A DNA stretch of 64,000 nt from NCBI RefSeq assembly GCF_024436175.1, contig NZ_JANFQP010000001.1:806001-870000 (forward strand), in the 5' to 3' direction. The stretch's first letter is position 1, and each line of letters begins with the position of its first letter. Under the pieces are notes generated by a model. It had not been told where the DNA came from, ran no database searches, and worked only from the letters and a program-made list of their open reading frames with translations. A program made the translations under genes and the position numbers. This document shows positions 16,943-26,000 of the stretch, in pieces. The stretch is from Kaistella montana (GTDB lineage Bacteria > Bacteroidota > Bacteroidia > Flavobacteriales > Weeksellaceae).

Positions 16943-18472
16943 TTAACTCACCAAAACTTCTCCGGCCATTATTTCAGGGATTTCAACGCCCATCACTTTC
17001 AAAATGGAAGGTGCGACATCACCTAATTTTCCGGGTTTAAGTTTCCAAGTATGATCTTTATCCATCACAATCAAAGGAACGAGATTGGTTGAATGCTGTG
17101 TATTCGGGCTTCCATCTGGATTTTTCATCACATCGGAATTTCCGTGATCGGCAAGAATAAATACTGCGTAACCATGTTCGTAAGCCGCTGTAGCAACTTT
17201 TTCAATGCATTTATCCACCGTTTCTGCTGCTTTTACCGCTGCTTCAAAAACTCCGGTATGTCCTACCATATCAGTATTGGCAAAATTTAAACAGATAAAA
17301 TCGGCAGTTTCATTTTCAATTTCAGGAAGAATTTTTTCGGTAATATCATATGCGGACATTTCCGGTTTGAAATCGTAGGTTGGTACATCTTTCGGACTCG
17401 GACAAAGCAATCTTTTTTCACCTAAAAATTCGGCTTCACGACCACCTGAGAAGAAAAATGTAACGTGCGGATATTTTTCAGTTTCGGCAACTCTGATTTG
17501 GGTTTTCCCGTTTCTTTCGAGAATTTCGCCCATTGTTCCTTCCAAAACATTTTCATCAAAAACAACTTTTACATTTTTGAAATCTTTATCATAGTTGGTC
17601 ATCGTCACATAATAAAGATTCAAATGGTGCATGCCATAATCCGGAAAATCCTGCTGTGAAAGCACTTCTGTGATTTCTCTACCCCGATCAGTACGGAAAT
17701 TGAAACAGAAAACAACATCTTCCTCATCAATCGTTGCAACAGGAAGGTGACCATCTTTAAGACAGACAATCGGTTTCAAAAATTCATCGGTAACTCCTTC
17801 TGCATAAGATTTCTCAATTAATGAAAGAACATCTCGAGTTTCTTCTCCCACTCCATTTACCATCACATCATAAGCCAATTTCACTCTTTCCCATCTTTTA
17901 TCACGATCCATCGCGTAATAACGTCCAATCACAGATGCCAATTTTCCGGTAGTATTTTTCATGTGATCTAGAAGATCTTCAATGAATCCTTTCCCAGAAT
18001 GTGGATCACAATCGCGACCATCGGTGAAAGCGTGTACATAAACCTTATCATTGAGACCATATTCGTGTGCAGCACTAAGCAATCCTTTCAAATGGTTGAT
18101 ATGAGAATGCACTCCACCATCAGAAACCAAACCTATAAAATGGACTTTTTTATTATTTTTTGAAGCATATTCAAATGCCTGAGTAATCACATTTTCTTTG
18201 CCTAAAGTTGCGTTTTCCACGGCCATATTGAGCTTTACCAAATTCTGGTAAACTACTCTACCCGCACCCAGATTCATGTGTCCAACTTCTGAATTCCCCA
18301 TCTGTCCGAAAGGTAGTCCTACCGCAATTCCGCTTGCTTCAAGCGTAGTGTGAGGAAATTTTTCATAACAAGAATCTATAAATGGTGTGTTGGCTTGCGC
18401 GATGGCCGAAACTTCTGGATTAAGGCCGATGCCCCATCCATCAAGTATTGCTAAAATGGCTTTTTTTGACAT
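16943..18472 (-). CDS. gpmI: 2,3-bisphosphoglycerate-independent phosphoglycerate mutase
   Basis: This dimanganese glycolytic enzyme interconverts 3- and 2-phosphoglycerate. The 509 residues match the family. The N-terminal metal motif AILDGWG appears at residues 7-13 and the catalytic serine in QMGNSEVGHMNLGAGR (Ser near 62). FTDGRDCDP (near 149) and LADHGNSDVM (near 445) bring further substrate and metal ligands. It is a single gene convergent with acs and shares the terminator there. The start MSKKAILAI agrees with the family. Confidence 0.97.
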   Translation of the reverse strand: MSKKAILAILDGWGIGLNPEVSAIAQANTPFIDSCYEKFPHTTLEASGIAVGLPFGQMGNSEVGHMNLGAGRVVYQNLVKLNMAVENATLGKENVITQAFEYASKNNKKVHFIGLVSDGGVHSHINHLKGLLSAAHEYGLNDKVYVHAFTDGRDCDPHSGKGFIEDLLDHMKNTTGKLASVIGRYYAMDRDKRWERVKLAYDVMVNGVGEETRDVLSLIEKSYAEGVTDEFLKPIVCLKDGHLPVATIDEEDVVFCFNFRTDRGREITEVLSQQDFPDYGMHHLNLYYVTMTNYDKDFKNVKVVFDENVLEGTMGEILERNGKTQIRVAETEKYPHVTFFFSGGREAEFLGEKRLLCPSPKDVPTYDFKPEMSAYDITEKILPEIENETADFICLNFANTDMVGHTGVFEAAVKAAETVDKCIEKVATAAYEHGYAVFILADHGNSDVMKNPDGSPNTQHSTNLVPLIVMDKDHTWKLKPGKLGDVAPSILKVMGVEIPEIMAGEVLVS

Positions 18473-18550
18473 TTTTAAAGTGTATTTAATAACTGCAAAT
18501 TTAGTGAATTGTGATGAATAAAGCTTTTAATCTTCACATACATTTTAAAC

Positions 18551-19072
18551 TCATCGACAGATAATTTTCTCGAATGCTTTTCTGGCTGAACCTCGAAAAT
18601 AAACCTCTCCGCAATAAGTATATCCTAATTTTTCAAGGATTTTAAGCATCGAAATATTGTCGAAATTAGTGTCTACTTTAATACTGAAAACTTGTTGTGC
18701 TTTTGCTATTTTTTCTATTTCTTCAAAAAAATGAGTTGCAACTCCTTTGCCTGCAAACTCGTTTGATACAGCAACTCTGTGTATTACAACATAAGGTTCA
18801 TTACTAAGCCAGTTGCCTTCTATCTCCTCATAAGCTGGCTCTATATCGAATATTATTGCTGCATAGGCTGCTATTTTCCCGTCAATTTCGAGAAGGTATC
18901 CATAATTGTTTTCGATATCAGATTGAACGGTTTCCAAATTAGGATAACCATTTTGCCATTGGGAACTTCCGTCTTGTTTTCTTCTTTCAATGGCTTGTTG
19001 AAGGATTTTCCAGATGTCTTGTTGGTCGGCTGTTGTTGCTTTTCTTAACGAATAATTTTCTTTAAAATCCAT
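18551..19072 (-). CDS. GNAT family N-acetyltransferase
   Basis: This 173-residue acetyltransferase begins YSLRKATTADQQDIWKIL and carries the acetyl-CoA loop region VIHRVAVSNEFAGKGVATHFF (Q/RxxGxG/A form, FAGKGVA near residue 133), then IKVDTNFDNISMLKILEKLGY. These are the A and B motifs of GNAT enzymes. The substrate cannot be told. It is monocistronic with its own TAAATTTG promoter element. Next to it on the far side is the decayed LuxR-type regulator. Confidence 0.85.
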   Translation of the reverse strand: MDFKENYSLRKATTADQQDIWKILQQAIERRKQDGSSQWQNGYPNLETVQSDIENNYGYLLEIDGKIAAYAAIIFDIEPAYEEIEGNWLSNEPYVVIHRVAVSNEFAGKGVATHFFEEIEKIAKAQQVFSIKVDTNFDNISMLKILEKLGYTYCGEVYFRGSARKAFEKIICR

Positions 19073-19088
19073 CCTTTTTTTTATTTTA

Positions 19089-19096
19089 CAAATTTA
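19089..19096 (-). promoter_or_regulatory. -7 element of the GNAT gene promoter
   Basis: On the minus strand TAAATTTG matches TAnnTTTG and lies 16 bases before the start codon at 19072. I do not see a clear TTG in the -33 position. Confidence 0.45.
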
Positions 19097-19198
19097 AAGA
19101 TGTTTTTCTTTTATTTTTAAATTAAAAAAACAGATTATCTAACGACAAAACACACTTTTTCAGTAAAGGTTCTATTTTTATTGCAAAAAATACAATTC

Positions 19199-19361
19199 CT
19201 ATTCTAATTTCATGTTAAACTTATAAATATGAAGCCTCTCTAGCCATCTATTTATTCCGTTATTCATTCCCATTTGCTCGGCAATTTTCCAATATTTAAG
19301 CTCGGAACAAACCAACTTGATAAACTCGAGTTCCCATGAGGGAAATTAATTTTGCTTTCAT
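19199..19361 (-). pseudogene. Remnant of a LuxR-type response regulator (start plus HTH, receiver lost)
   Basis: In the 380-base gap between 19072 and 19453, the minus strand encodes WELEFIKLVCSELKYWKIAE followed by QMGMNNGINRWLERLHIYKF (19336 down to about 19217; stop TAG at 19201-19199). The first part matches the start of LuxR-type HTH domains of Bacteroidota regulators, typically ExEFLKLVCSELTYKEIAE; the second matches the recognition and final helices poorly, as expected for decay. A stop codon sits directly upstream of the HTH in frame. An out-of-frame ATG at 19361 (MKAKLIS) lies 46 bases from a palindromic box also found before an intact regulator gene, so this looks like a regulator that lost its receiver by internal deletion. 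Confidence 0.6.
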
Positions 19362-19388
19362 AGTTCTTATATTTATTCAAATTTACTT

Positions 19389-19396
19389 TATATTTG
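19389..19396 (+). promoter_or_regulatory. -7 element of the yggS promoter
   Basis: TATATTTG matches TAnnTTTG and lies 56 bases before the yggS start. No clear TTG lies at -33. The palindromic box at 19408 is just downstream, so that box could also affect this transcript. Confidence 0.4.
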
Positions 19397-19407
19397 AAAA
19401 GAATAAT

Positions 19408-19421
19408 AGGTGAAAACACCC
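19408..19421. promoter_or_regulatory. Palindromic box AGGTGAAAACACCC, copy 1
   Basis: GGTG-AAAA-CACC is a perfect 4+4+4 palindromic arrangement. The same 14 bases occur at 30367-30380. This copy lies 46 bases from the out-of-frame ATG of the regulator remnant on the minus strand and 31 bases before yggS on the plus strand. Confidence 0.55.
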
Positions 19422-19452
19422 TTTTTGCTCAACACTTCATTTATTTTATAAA

Positions 19453-20121
19453 ATGTCTTTAGAAAATATCAGTAAAAATTACGAGAAAATCAGCCATTCT
19501 TTGCCGGAAAATGTACAACTTGTGGCGGTTTCAAAAACTCATCCTGTAGAAAAAATTCTAAATGTTTATCAGTTAGGACAAAGGGTTTTCGGGGAAAATA
19601 AAGTTCAGGAACTTACCGAAAAATATCCGCTTCTGCCCAAAGATATTCAGTGGCATCTCATCGGACATTTGCAAACCAACAAAGTAAAATATATTGCCGA
19701 ATTTATCGATACAATCCAAAGTGTAGATTCTGAGAAACTACTCGAAGAAGTAGATAAACAAGCAGCAAAACACAACCGAAAAATTAAAGTGTTGTTGCAA
19801 GTGAAAATTGCAGAAGAGGAAACCAAATTCGGGCTCGAAATTCACGAAGCCAAAGAACTTTTTCAGGATTATATGAACGGGAAATTCCCCAATGTAGAAA
19901 TTACCGGGTTGATGGGAATGGCCACTTTCACGGATGACAAAAAACAAATCGCCAAAGAATTCACCCTGCTCAAACAAATTTTCGATAAACTTTCGCTTCA
20001 GAAAAAACTCGATACCCTTTCAATGGGAATGAGCGACGATTATCAATTAGCCATCGAATGTGGAGCCAACTCCGTAAGAATTGGTTCTGCCATTTTCGGA
20101 TACAGACAATATGACGTATAA
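19453..20121 (+). CDS. YggS/PROSC family PLP-homeostasis protein
   Basis: This 222-residue cytoplasmic protein binds pyridoxal 5'-phosphate and helps keep its pool balanced. The PLP lysine is in LVAVSKTHP (near residue 27), followed by FGENKVQEL, WHLIGHLQTNK, LMGMATF and LSMGMSDDYQLAIECGANSVRIGSAIFG, all standard for the family. It is a single gene, 80 bases before the sigma-54 activator gene, and a GG-N10-GC sequence lies between them. Confidence 0.93.
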   Translation: MSLENISKNYEKISHSLPENVQLVAVSKTHPVEKILNVYQLGQRVFGENKVQELTEKYPLLPKDIQWHLIGHLQTNKVKYIAEFIDTIQSVDSEKLLEEVDKQAAKHNRKIKVLLQVKIAEEETKFGLEIHEAKELFQDYMNGKFPNVEITGLMGMATFTDDKKQIAKEFTLLKQIFDKLSLQKKLDTLSMGMSDDYQLAIECGANSVRIGSAIFGYRQYDV

Positions 20122-20129
20122 ACCGTTTT

Positions 20130-20145
20130 AGGTACGATTATTGCT
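20130..20145 (+). promoter_or_regulatory. Sigma-54-type promoter before the sigma-54 activator gene
   Basis: AGGTACG-ATTA-TTGCT has GG at 20131-20132 and GC at 20143-20144 with exactly 10 bases between, differing from TGGCACG-N4-TTGCW at two positions. Transcription would start near 20156, about 46 bases before the ATG. This would place the activator under sigma-54. Confidence 0.55.
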
Positions 20146-20201
20146 GAATAATTTGCAAATTTTAAATAGAATTTTTATTAAATCCATAATTTTTATACTT
20201 A

Positions 20202-21386
20202 ATGCAAAGAATCTTAATTGTAGAAGATGAAAAAGCCATTTCAGGCGTACTCCAAAGCATCTTATCTGATGAATTACCTGATTACGAATTTGCCATTGCT
20301 GAAGACGGTTTAGAAGGCTATAAACTTATTGAAAAAGAAGATTTCGCTTTGGTTGTTTCCGATATTAAAATGCCCAAACTTTCCGGCACCGAATTGTTGA
20401 AACAAGCTTTACAAATAAAACCAGACACCACTTTCGTGATGATTTCCGGCCACGCAGATATTGATACTGCCGTTGCATGTCTGAAAGAAGGTGCTTATGA
20501 TTTCATTTCAAAACCTATCGACATCAACCGATTGATTATCAGTGTTAAAAACGCTTTAGATAAAAGAATTCTTCAAAAAACCAATCAAGTACTGAATGTT
20601 GAAAATTCTACTTTAAAAAAGAAAGTCAACAAAAAATACCAAATGATCGGCCAATCTCCTGCATTGAAAAAAATTCAGGATATGATCGAAAAAGTAGCGA
20701 CTTCAGATGCACGAGTGCTCATCACAGGTCCCAACGGCGCAGGAAAAGAATTGGTTGCTCATGCTATTCATTCGCAAAGTGACCGTAGCAAAGGCCCAAT
20801 GATTGAAGTAAATTGTGCTGCAATTCCTTCAGAACTCATCGAATCTGAACTTTTTGGTCATGTGAAAGGTAGTTTTACCGGTGCAATTAAAGATAAACAA
20901 GGAAAATTCGAACTTGCTCATAACGGAACCATTTTCCTCGATGAAATTGGTGACATGAGCCTTATTGCACAAGCGAAAGTGCTTCGTGCGCTTCAGGAAA
21001 GCAAAGTTTCGCCGGTAGGAAGCGACAAAGAAATCAGAGTTGATGTAAGAGTTTTGGCTGCTACCAACAAAAATATGCAGAAAGAAATCGCTGAAGGGAA
21101 ATTCCGTGAAGACCTTTATCACCGACTTTCTGTAATTGAAATTTACGTACCGCCATTGGATGAGAGAAAAGAAGATATCAAACTTTTGGTAGAACATTTC
21201 TCTAAAATAATTTCTGATGAACACGGAACTGCCAAAAAAGAATTCGATGAGAAAGCCATCAAAGCCCTCGAAAATTTCAGTTGGACCGGAAATATCCGCG
21301 AGCTGAGAAACGTGATCGAAAGACTCATTATTTTAGGATCGAATCCGGTTTCCGCAGAGGATGTTGCGAGTTTCGTGAGAAAATAA
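20202..21386 (+). CDS. Sigma-54-dependent response regulator without a DNA-binding domain
   Basis: This 394-residue protein has an N-terminal receiver (E9-D10 in LIVEDE, D54 in VVSDIKMPK, K near 105 in ISKPID) and an AAA+ sigma-54-interacting domain: Walker A GPNGAGKE near 176, the contact loop GSFTGA near 223 (the usual form is GAFTGA), Walker B TIFLDEIGDM near 244, and FREDLYHRLSV. The chain ends at VASFVRK right after the AAA+ lid, so the Fis-type HTH of NtrC proteins is absent. It must find its promoters by other means or act from solution. A candidate sigma-54 promoter precedes it. Confidence 0.9.
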   Translation: MQRILIVEDEKAISGVLQSILSDELPDYEFAIAEDGLEGYKLIEKEDFALVVSDIKMPKLSGTELLKQALQIKPDTTFVMISGHADIDTAVACLKEGAYDFISKPIDINRLIISVKNALDKRILQKTNQVLNVENSTLKKKVNKKYQMIGQSPALKKIQDMIEKVATSDARVLITGPNGAGKELVAHAIHSQSDRSKGPMIEVNCAAIPSELIESELFGHVKGSFTGAIKDKQGKFELAHNGTIFLDEIGDMSLIAQAKVLRALQESKVSPVGSDKEIRVDVRVLAATNKNMQKEIAEGKFREDLYHRLSVIEIYVPPLDERKEDIKLLVEHFSKIISDEHGTAKKEFDEKAIKALENFSWTGNIRELRNVIERLIILGSNPVSAEDVASFVRK

Positions 21387-21423
21387 TTATCATTAAATTA
21401 AAAGAAATAGAAGAAGTTTGCAG

Positions 21424-21431
21424 TATTTTTG
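21424..21431 (+). promoter_or_regulatory. -7 element of the MATE gene promoter
   Basis: TATTTTTG matches TAnnTTTG and lies 16 bases before the ATG at 21448, which supports that start over the upstream ATG at 21418 and implies a very short leader. Confidence 0.5.
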
Positions 21432-21447
21432 CCGCAAACTTTTTTTT

Positions 21448-22824
21448 ATGAAAATACTCAATAAAGAATACACTAAAGCTTGCCTTACCCTCGCTCTTCC
21501 TGTAATGATTACACAAGTAGGTCAGGTTTCTGTTAATTTATTCGATAATATTATTGTTGGTAAACTTTTGGGAGCACAAGCATTAGCATCGGTTTCCTTA
21601 GGAAATGCCGTGTTTTTCTCGATTTTTGTATTTGCTTTAGGATTTTCATTTGCCATTCCGCCTTTGGTTTCCGAGGCGCATTCTCAGGATAAGCACGACA
21701 CTATTAATTCTGTATTCCGACATGGATTTGTCATTAATTTGGGAATCGGTTTTCTACTGATGTTGTTGCTGTTTTTCTCTTTACCACTTCTCTACCACAT
21801 GGATCAACCGAAGGAAATTATTCCCGACACCATTGGTTTTTTGGGGATTATGACTTTAAGTATTCTGCCTTTTATGGCATTTCAAACGTTGCGCGAAGTG
21901 TCCGAAGGTTTGTCTTACACCATCGGAGTTACTAAAGCGACGATAATTGCCAACGTCATCAATGTTGCATTAAATTATGTTTTCATCAAAGGAATGTTCG
22001 GTATTTCACCGATGGGCGTTGAAGGTTCGGCACTTGCGAGCTTAATTGCAAGAATTTTCATGATGGTATTTCTCTATTATGTACTCTTAAAAGAAGAAAA
22101 AACAAGAAGATACATTAAAGATTTCTCATTGAAAATTTCCGAATTTTCTAAGGCGATGTTTACCAAAATGTTGAAAATCGGATTCCCTACTGCATTGCAA
22201 ATGTTTTTTGAAGTTACTGCCTTTGCAGGAGCAGCATTTATCTGTGGATTAATCTCTGCGAAAGACATTGCTTCACACCAAATTGCGCTTTCTATGGCGT
22301 CTTTTACCTTTAATCTTTGTGTCGGATTCAGTGTTGCTTCTACCGTTCTAATCGGAAGAAAATTGGGTGAACAAGATTATACTGGTTTGAAAAAAGTCGG
22401 CATCAACAACCTGAAAATTGTTTTCATCTTCATGTTTGCTTGTGGCCTCATCTTCATCTTCGGACGACACATTCTTCCGACTTTTTTCACCAAAGCTGAA
22501 GACGTGGCGGTGATTCAACTGGCTGCGCAATTGATGATTATCGCTGCATTATTTCAACTTTCAGATGGAATTCAGGTCGTGGCATTGGGTAGTTTAAGAG
22601 GTATTCAGGATGTGAAAATTCCTTCTATCATTACCTTTATCGCTTATTGGGTGATTGCCATTCCATTAGGATATTTTCTTTGTGTAACCATGAAAATGGG
22701 AGCTTTCGGGATGTGGATCGCTTTGGGATTAGGCCTTACTGTTTCTGCAGTTCTTTTGGTAACGAGGTTTCTTACGCTTTCTCAAAAGAAAATTAATGCC
22801 TTCGAAAAAGGTAAACTGGCTTAA
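21448..22824 (+). CDS. MATE family efflux transporter
   Basis: This is a 458-residue inner-membrane exporter of cationic drugs or metabolites with about 12 membrane helices. MITQVGQVSVNLFDNIIVGKLLG near the N-terminus and the repeated half in LKIGFPTALQMFFEVTAFAGA are characteristic of the MATE fold. I place the start at the ATG at 21448 (MKILNKEYTK), not the ATG at 21418, because a TAnnTTTG promoter element lies between the two and the shorter N-terminus fits the family. It is monocistronic with its own terminator. Substrates cannot be deduced. Confidence 0.92.
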   Translation: MKILNKEYTKACLTLALPVMITQVGQVSVNLFDNIIVGKLLGAQALASVSLGNAVFFSIFVFALGFSFAIPPLVSEAHSQDKHDTINSVFRHGFVINLGIGFLLMLLLFFSLPLLYHMDQPKEIIPDTIGFLGIMTLSILPFMAFQTLREVSEGLSYTIGVTKATIIANVINVALNYVFIKGMFGISPMGVEGSALASLIARIFMMVFLYYVLLKEEKTRRYIKDFSLKISEFSKAMFTKMLKIGFPTALQMFFEVTAFAGAAFICGLISAKDIASHQIALSMASFTFNLCVGFSVASTVLIGRKLGEQDYTGLKKVGINNLKIVFIFMFACGLIFIFGRHILPTFFTKAEDVAVIQLAAQLMIIAALFQLSDGIQVVALGSLRGIQDVKIPSIITFIAYWVIAIPLGYFLCVTMKMGAFGMWIALGLGLTVSAVLLVTRFLTLSQKKINAFEKGKLA

Positions 22825-22862
22825 TTATCCTTCAGAATTAGAATTATTTAAATAAAAAATCA

Positions 22863-22896
22863 GAGTTTGAAAAATTGTTTCAAACTCTTTTTTTGC
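22863..22896 (+). terminator. Intrinsic terminator after the MATE gene
   Basis: AGAGTTTGAAA and TTTCAAACTCT form an 11-bp stem around AATTG, followed by six or more T. Confidence 0.85.
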
Positions 22897-22950
22897 TTTA
22901 GACTCAAAATTATTAAAACCATTTTTATAGGATGCGGAATCATTTCCCCT

Positions 22951-23013
22951 CATCGTTAAACCTTTTTAATTCATCGCTGAATCTTTTTAATTCAACGTTG
23001 AATTCTTTAAATT
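22951..23013. repeat. Three tandem 21-bp direct repeats
   Basis: Units start at 22951, 22972 and 22993. Each follows the pattern CA(T/A)CG(T/C)T(A/G)AA followed by a T-rich half ending in AATT. They fill most of the gap between the MATE terminator and the terminator of the RND operon, and encode nothing visible. A binding-site cluster or simple tandem duplication are both possible. Confidence 0.7.
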
Positions 23014-23031
23014 ATCAAAACCTATAAAATA

Positions 23032-23063
23032 AAAAAGCCGCTTCAAATGAATGAAACGGCTTT
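23032..23063 (-). terminator. Terminator of the RND efflux operon
   Basis: On the minus strand AAAGCCG-TTTCA and TGAAG-CGGCTTT pair with one mismatch around a 6-base loop, followed by TTTTTT. It lies 26 bases after the permease stop codon. Confidence 0.75.
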
Positions 23064-23088
23064 CTATTAACAATAAAAAAACTATAAA

Positions 23089-26000
23089 TTATACTATATG
23101 TTTCGGTGTGAAACCATCGTCGCTGAGTTCTTGATGCTCATAATCGGCTTTTATTTCAGCTTCGTAATCGATCTTTTCATGTTTGCCCATTCTTCTAAGC
23201 AATGAATCGAAAAGCGAGTAAACTACCGGTACAATGATCAAAGTAAGGAACAAAGATGATGTTAAACCTCCGATAATTACCCAAGCCAAACCGTTGTTCA
23301 TCTCGGCTCCGGCTCCTTTCGCCAAAGCAATTGGAAGCATCCCGAAGATCATCGCAATGGTGGTCATCAAAATCGGACGAAGACGTGCGTGATTCGCCTG
23401 AATCAATGCATCATGAGTATTGGCTCCTGCGGCTTTTCTCATATTGGCAAAATCGACAATCATAATCGCATTTTTCGCTACCAAACCAATCAACATAATC
23501 ATTCCGAGCATAGTAAAGATGTTCAATGAATTTCCTGTCAATGCAAGAATCACCATCACCCCAATTAATGCCAAAGGAATTGAGAACAATACCACGAAAG
23601 GATACACAAAACTGTCGTAAAGCGAAACCATTACCAAATAAACTAAAATAATAGCGGCCAACAAAGCAATTCCTAAAGTTCCGAAACCTTCAGTTTGGTT
23701 TTCCATATCGCCGCTCCAAATGTAGTTTACGCCTGCTGGTTTTGTTTTTTCATTATCCATGAACATGGCAGACCATTCGGTGGCTACATCACCTACCGGA
23801 CGACCTACAACTTTGGAAAGTACTTTCACCGAAGGCGATTTGTCTCTACGCTGAAGCAAACTTGGTCCTGAACTCATTTCTACGTTGGCAAACTGGCTGA
23901 GTCGGATTTGTTCGCCTTTAATATTCGTGAACATCAGATTTCTTACATCTTCAATGGATTTTCTGTTGTTATCTGCAAATCGGATGTTGATGTCGTATTC
24001 ATACTCACCAGCTCTGAATTTTCCGTCTGTGTTTCCATTAAATGCTGTTTGCATCGCTTGTCCCACGCTTGAAAGATTTAAACCTAACGCAGACATTTTA
24101 TCTCGGTCAATATTCACCTTTACCTCTGGGCTTCCGGTATCGGTAGATAACTCAGAATCTACAGCTCCAGGAACTTTTTTCAACAATTCGAGAATTCTGT
24201 TCGCCTCTTTGTTTGCGGTTTCGTTATCAGGAGCGGTTACTACCATTTCGATTGGGGCATTATCAGCTCCCATCAATCCGATTGGTGCTGTTTTAAATTC
24301 TACACCGGTGAATTTTTCTTCTAAATCTCTTTTGAATTTAGCCGACATGATATCGGTACTTTCAGAACGTTCGGATTTATCATTCAAAATTACCTGAACT
24401 TCGGATTGATAAGCCGTTGCCTGTGCTCCACCAAAACCGGATGATTGCTGACCAACGGTGGTAATTAAATTTACTACATTCGGGTTGTTTCTCAAATATT
24501 TTTCAACTTGAAGGGTAACCTGGTTGGTTTTTTCGATGGTAGCATCTTTAGGCAATTCCATTTGAACAAGGAACTGTCCGCGGTCCGTTTTCGGGAAAAA
24601 TTCACCCCCAATAAATCCGAAAGCCACCAACAACATTGATGAAATTAAGATGATAAAGGTAATAACCACTGTCATGATTCTTCTTAAACCGGTTTTCAGA
24701 CACCATTCCAAAATTCCCGTAATCCAATGAGTGAATTGGTCTAATTTCGTTTCAAACCAAAGGATGAATTTTTCAAAAGGATTTTTACCGGTAAGGTGTA
24801 CTACTTTCCCAAATCTAGATGACAACCAAGGAATAATGGTAAATGAAGACAACAAAGAGAACAATGTGGCAATAACTACCGTAACACAAAACTGCGCTAA
24901 AATATTGGAAACCAAACCGGAACTCATCGCGATTGGTAAAAATACCACGACAATTACCAAAGTAATCGCTGTTACTGTAAAACCAATTTCGGAAGCTCCG
25001 TCGTATGCTGCACGAATTCGGCTTTTACCCATTTCCATGTGACGGTAAACGTTTTCTAAAACCACAATCGCATCATCCACAAGAATACCTACTACTAAGG
25101 AAAGCCCAAGTAAACTCATCAAGTTCAAAGTATATCCCATTAAATACATTCCGATGAACGTCGAAATCAACGAGATTGGGATGGAAACCATTACGATAAA
25201 TGCGTTTCGGATATTGTGAAGGAACAACAACATTACAATCGCTACCAAGATAATTGCCAAAACCAAATCGAAGATTACGTGATCAGCAGATTCTAAGGTA
25301 AAATCAGTAGTATCATCTACAATATTTAATTTTACACCCTGAACTTTGTAATTATTGGTTACCTCAGCCATTGTTTTTTGAATGCTTTCGGAAACTGCTA
25401 CGGCATTCGCATCAGATTGTTTTTTCACCTGCATCAAAATCGTAGGATTCTGGTTGTATCTCGCAATTTTATCAACATCTTTCTGCGTATCGAAAACGGT
25501 TGCAATATCCGATAAACGAATTTGCGCTCCATTTTTAGAAGAAATGACAAGATTATTCATTTCTTCAACAGATTTGTATTTTCCGGATAATCTGATGGTA
25601 GATTTTGAGGTTCTGGATTTTAAACTTCCAGTCGGGAAATCAAGGTTTGATGAAAGAATTGCTTGTTGCACTTCACCGATACTGAGACCGTAACCTTCCA
25701 GTTTTTTATCATCAATACTCACTTGGATTTCTCTTTCCTGACCACCGATAAGATCAACCTGCGCTACCCCATTTACACGGGAAAAAATCGGTTCAATTTT
25801 CTTATCAAGCAAATCATAAAGTTCTTTGCTGTTCAGCTTATCACTCGAAATACTCATCGTGATGATAGGAAGATCATCCAATGAAAATTTATTGAGTGAA
25901 GGCGCATCCGCATCATCCGGAAGTTGAGATAAAATGGCGTTTACTTTACGCTGAGCATCATTCAAGGCATAATTTACATCAGCACCTGCATTCAGCTGCA

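Noticed and set aside
22951-23013. Tandem repeats as a possible CRISPR array
   Set aside because: Repeats are directly adjacent without spacers, imperfect, and no cas gene is in the window.
23885-24397. Plus-strand ORF (170 codons) opposite the RND permease gene
   Set aside because: Antisense to a well-supported 1062-residue pump gene; no recognisable domain and no promoter.
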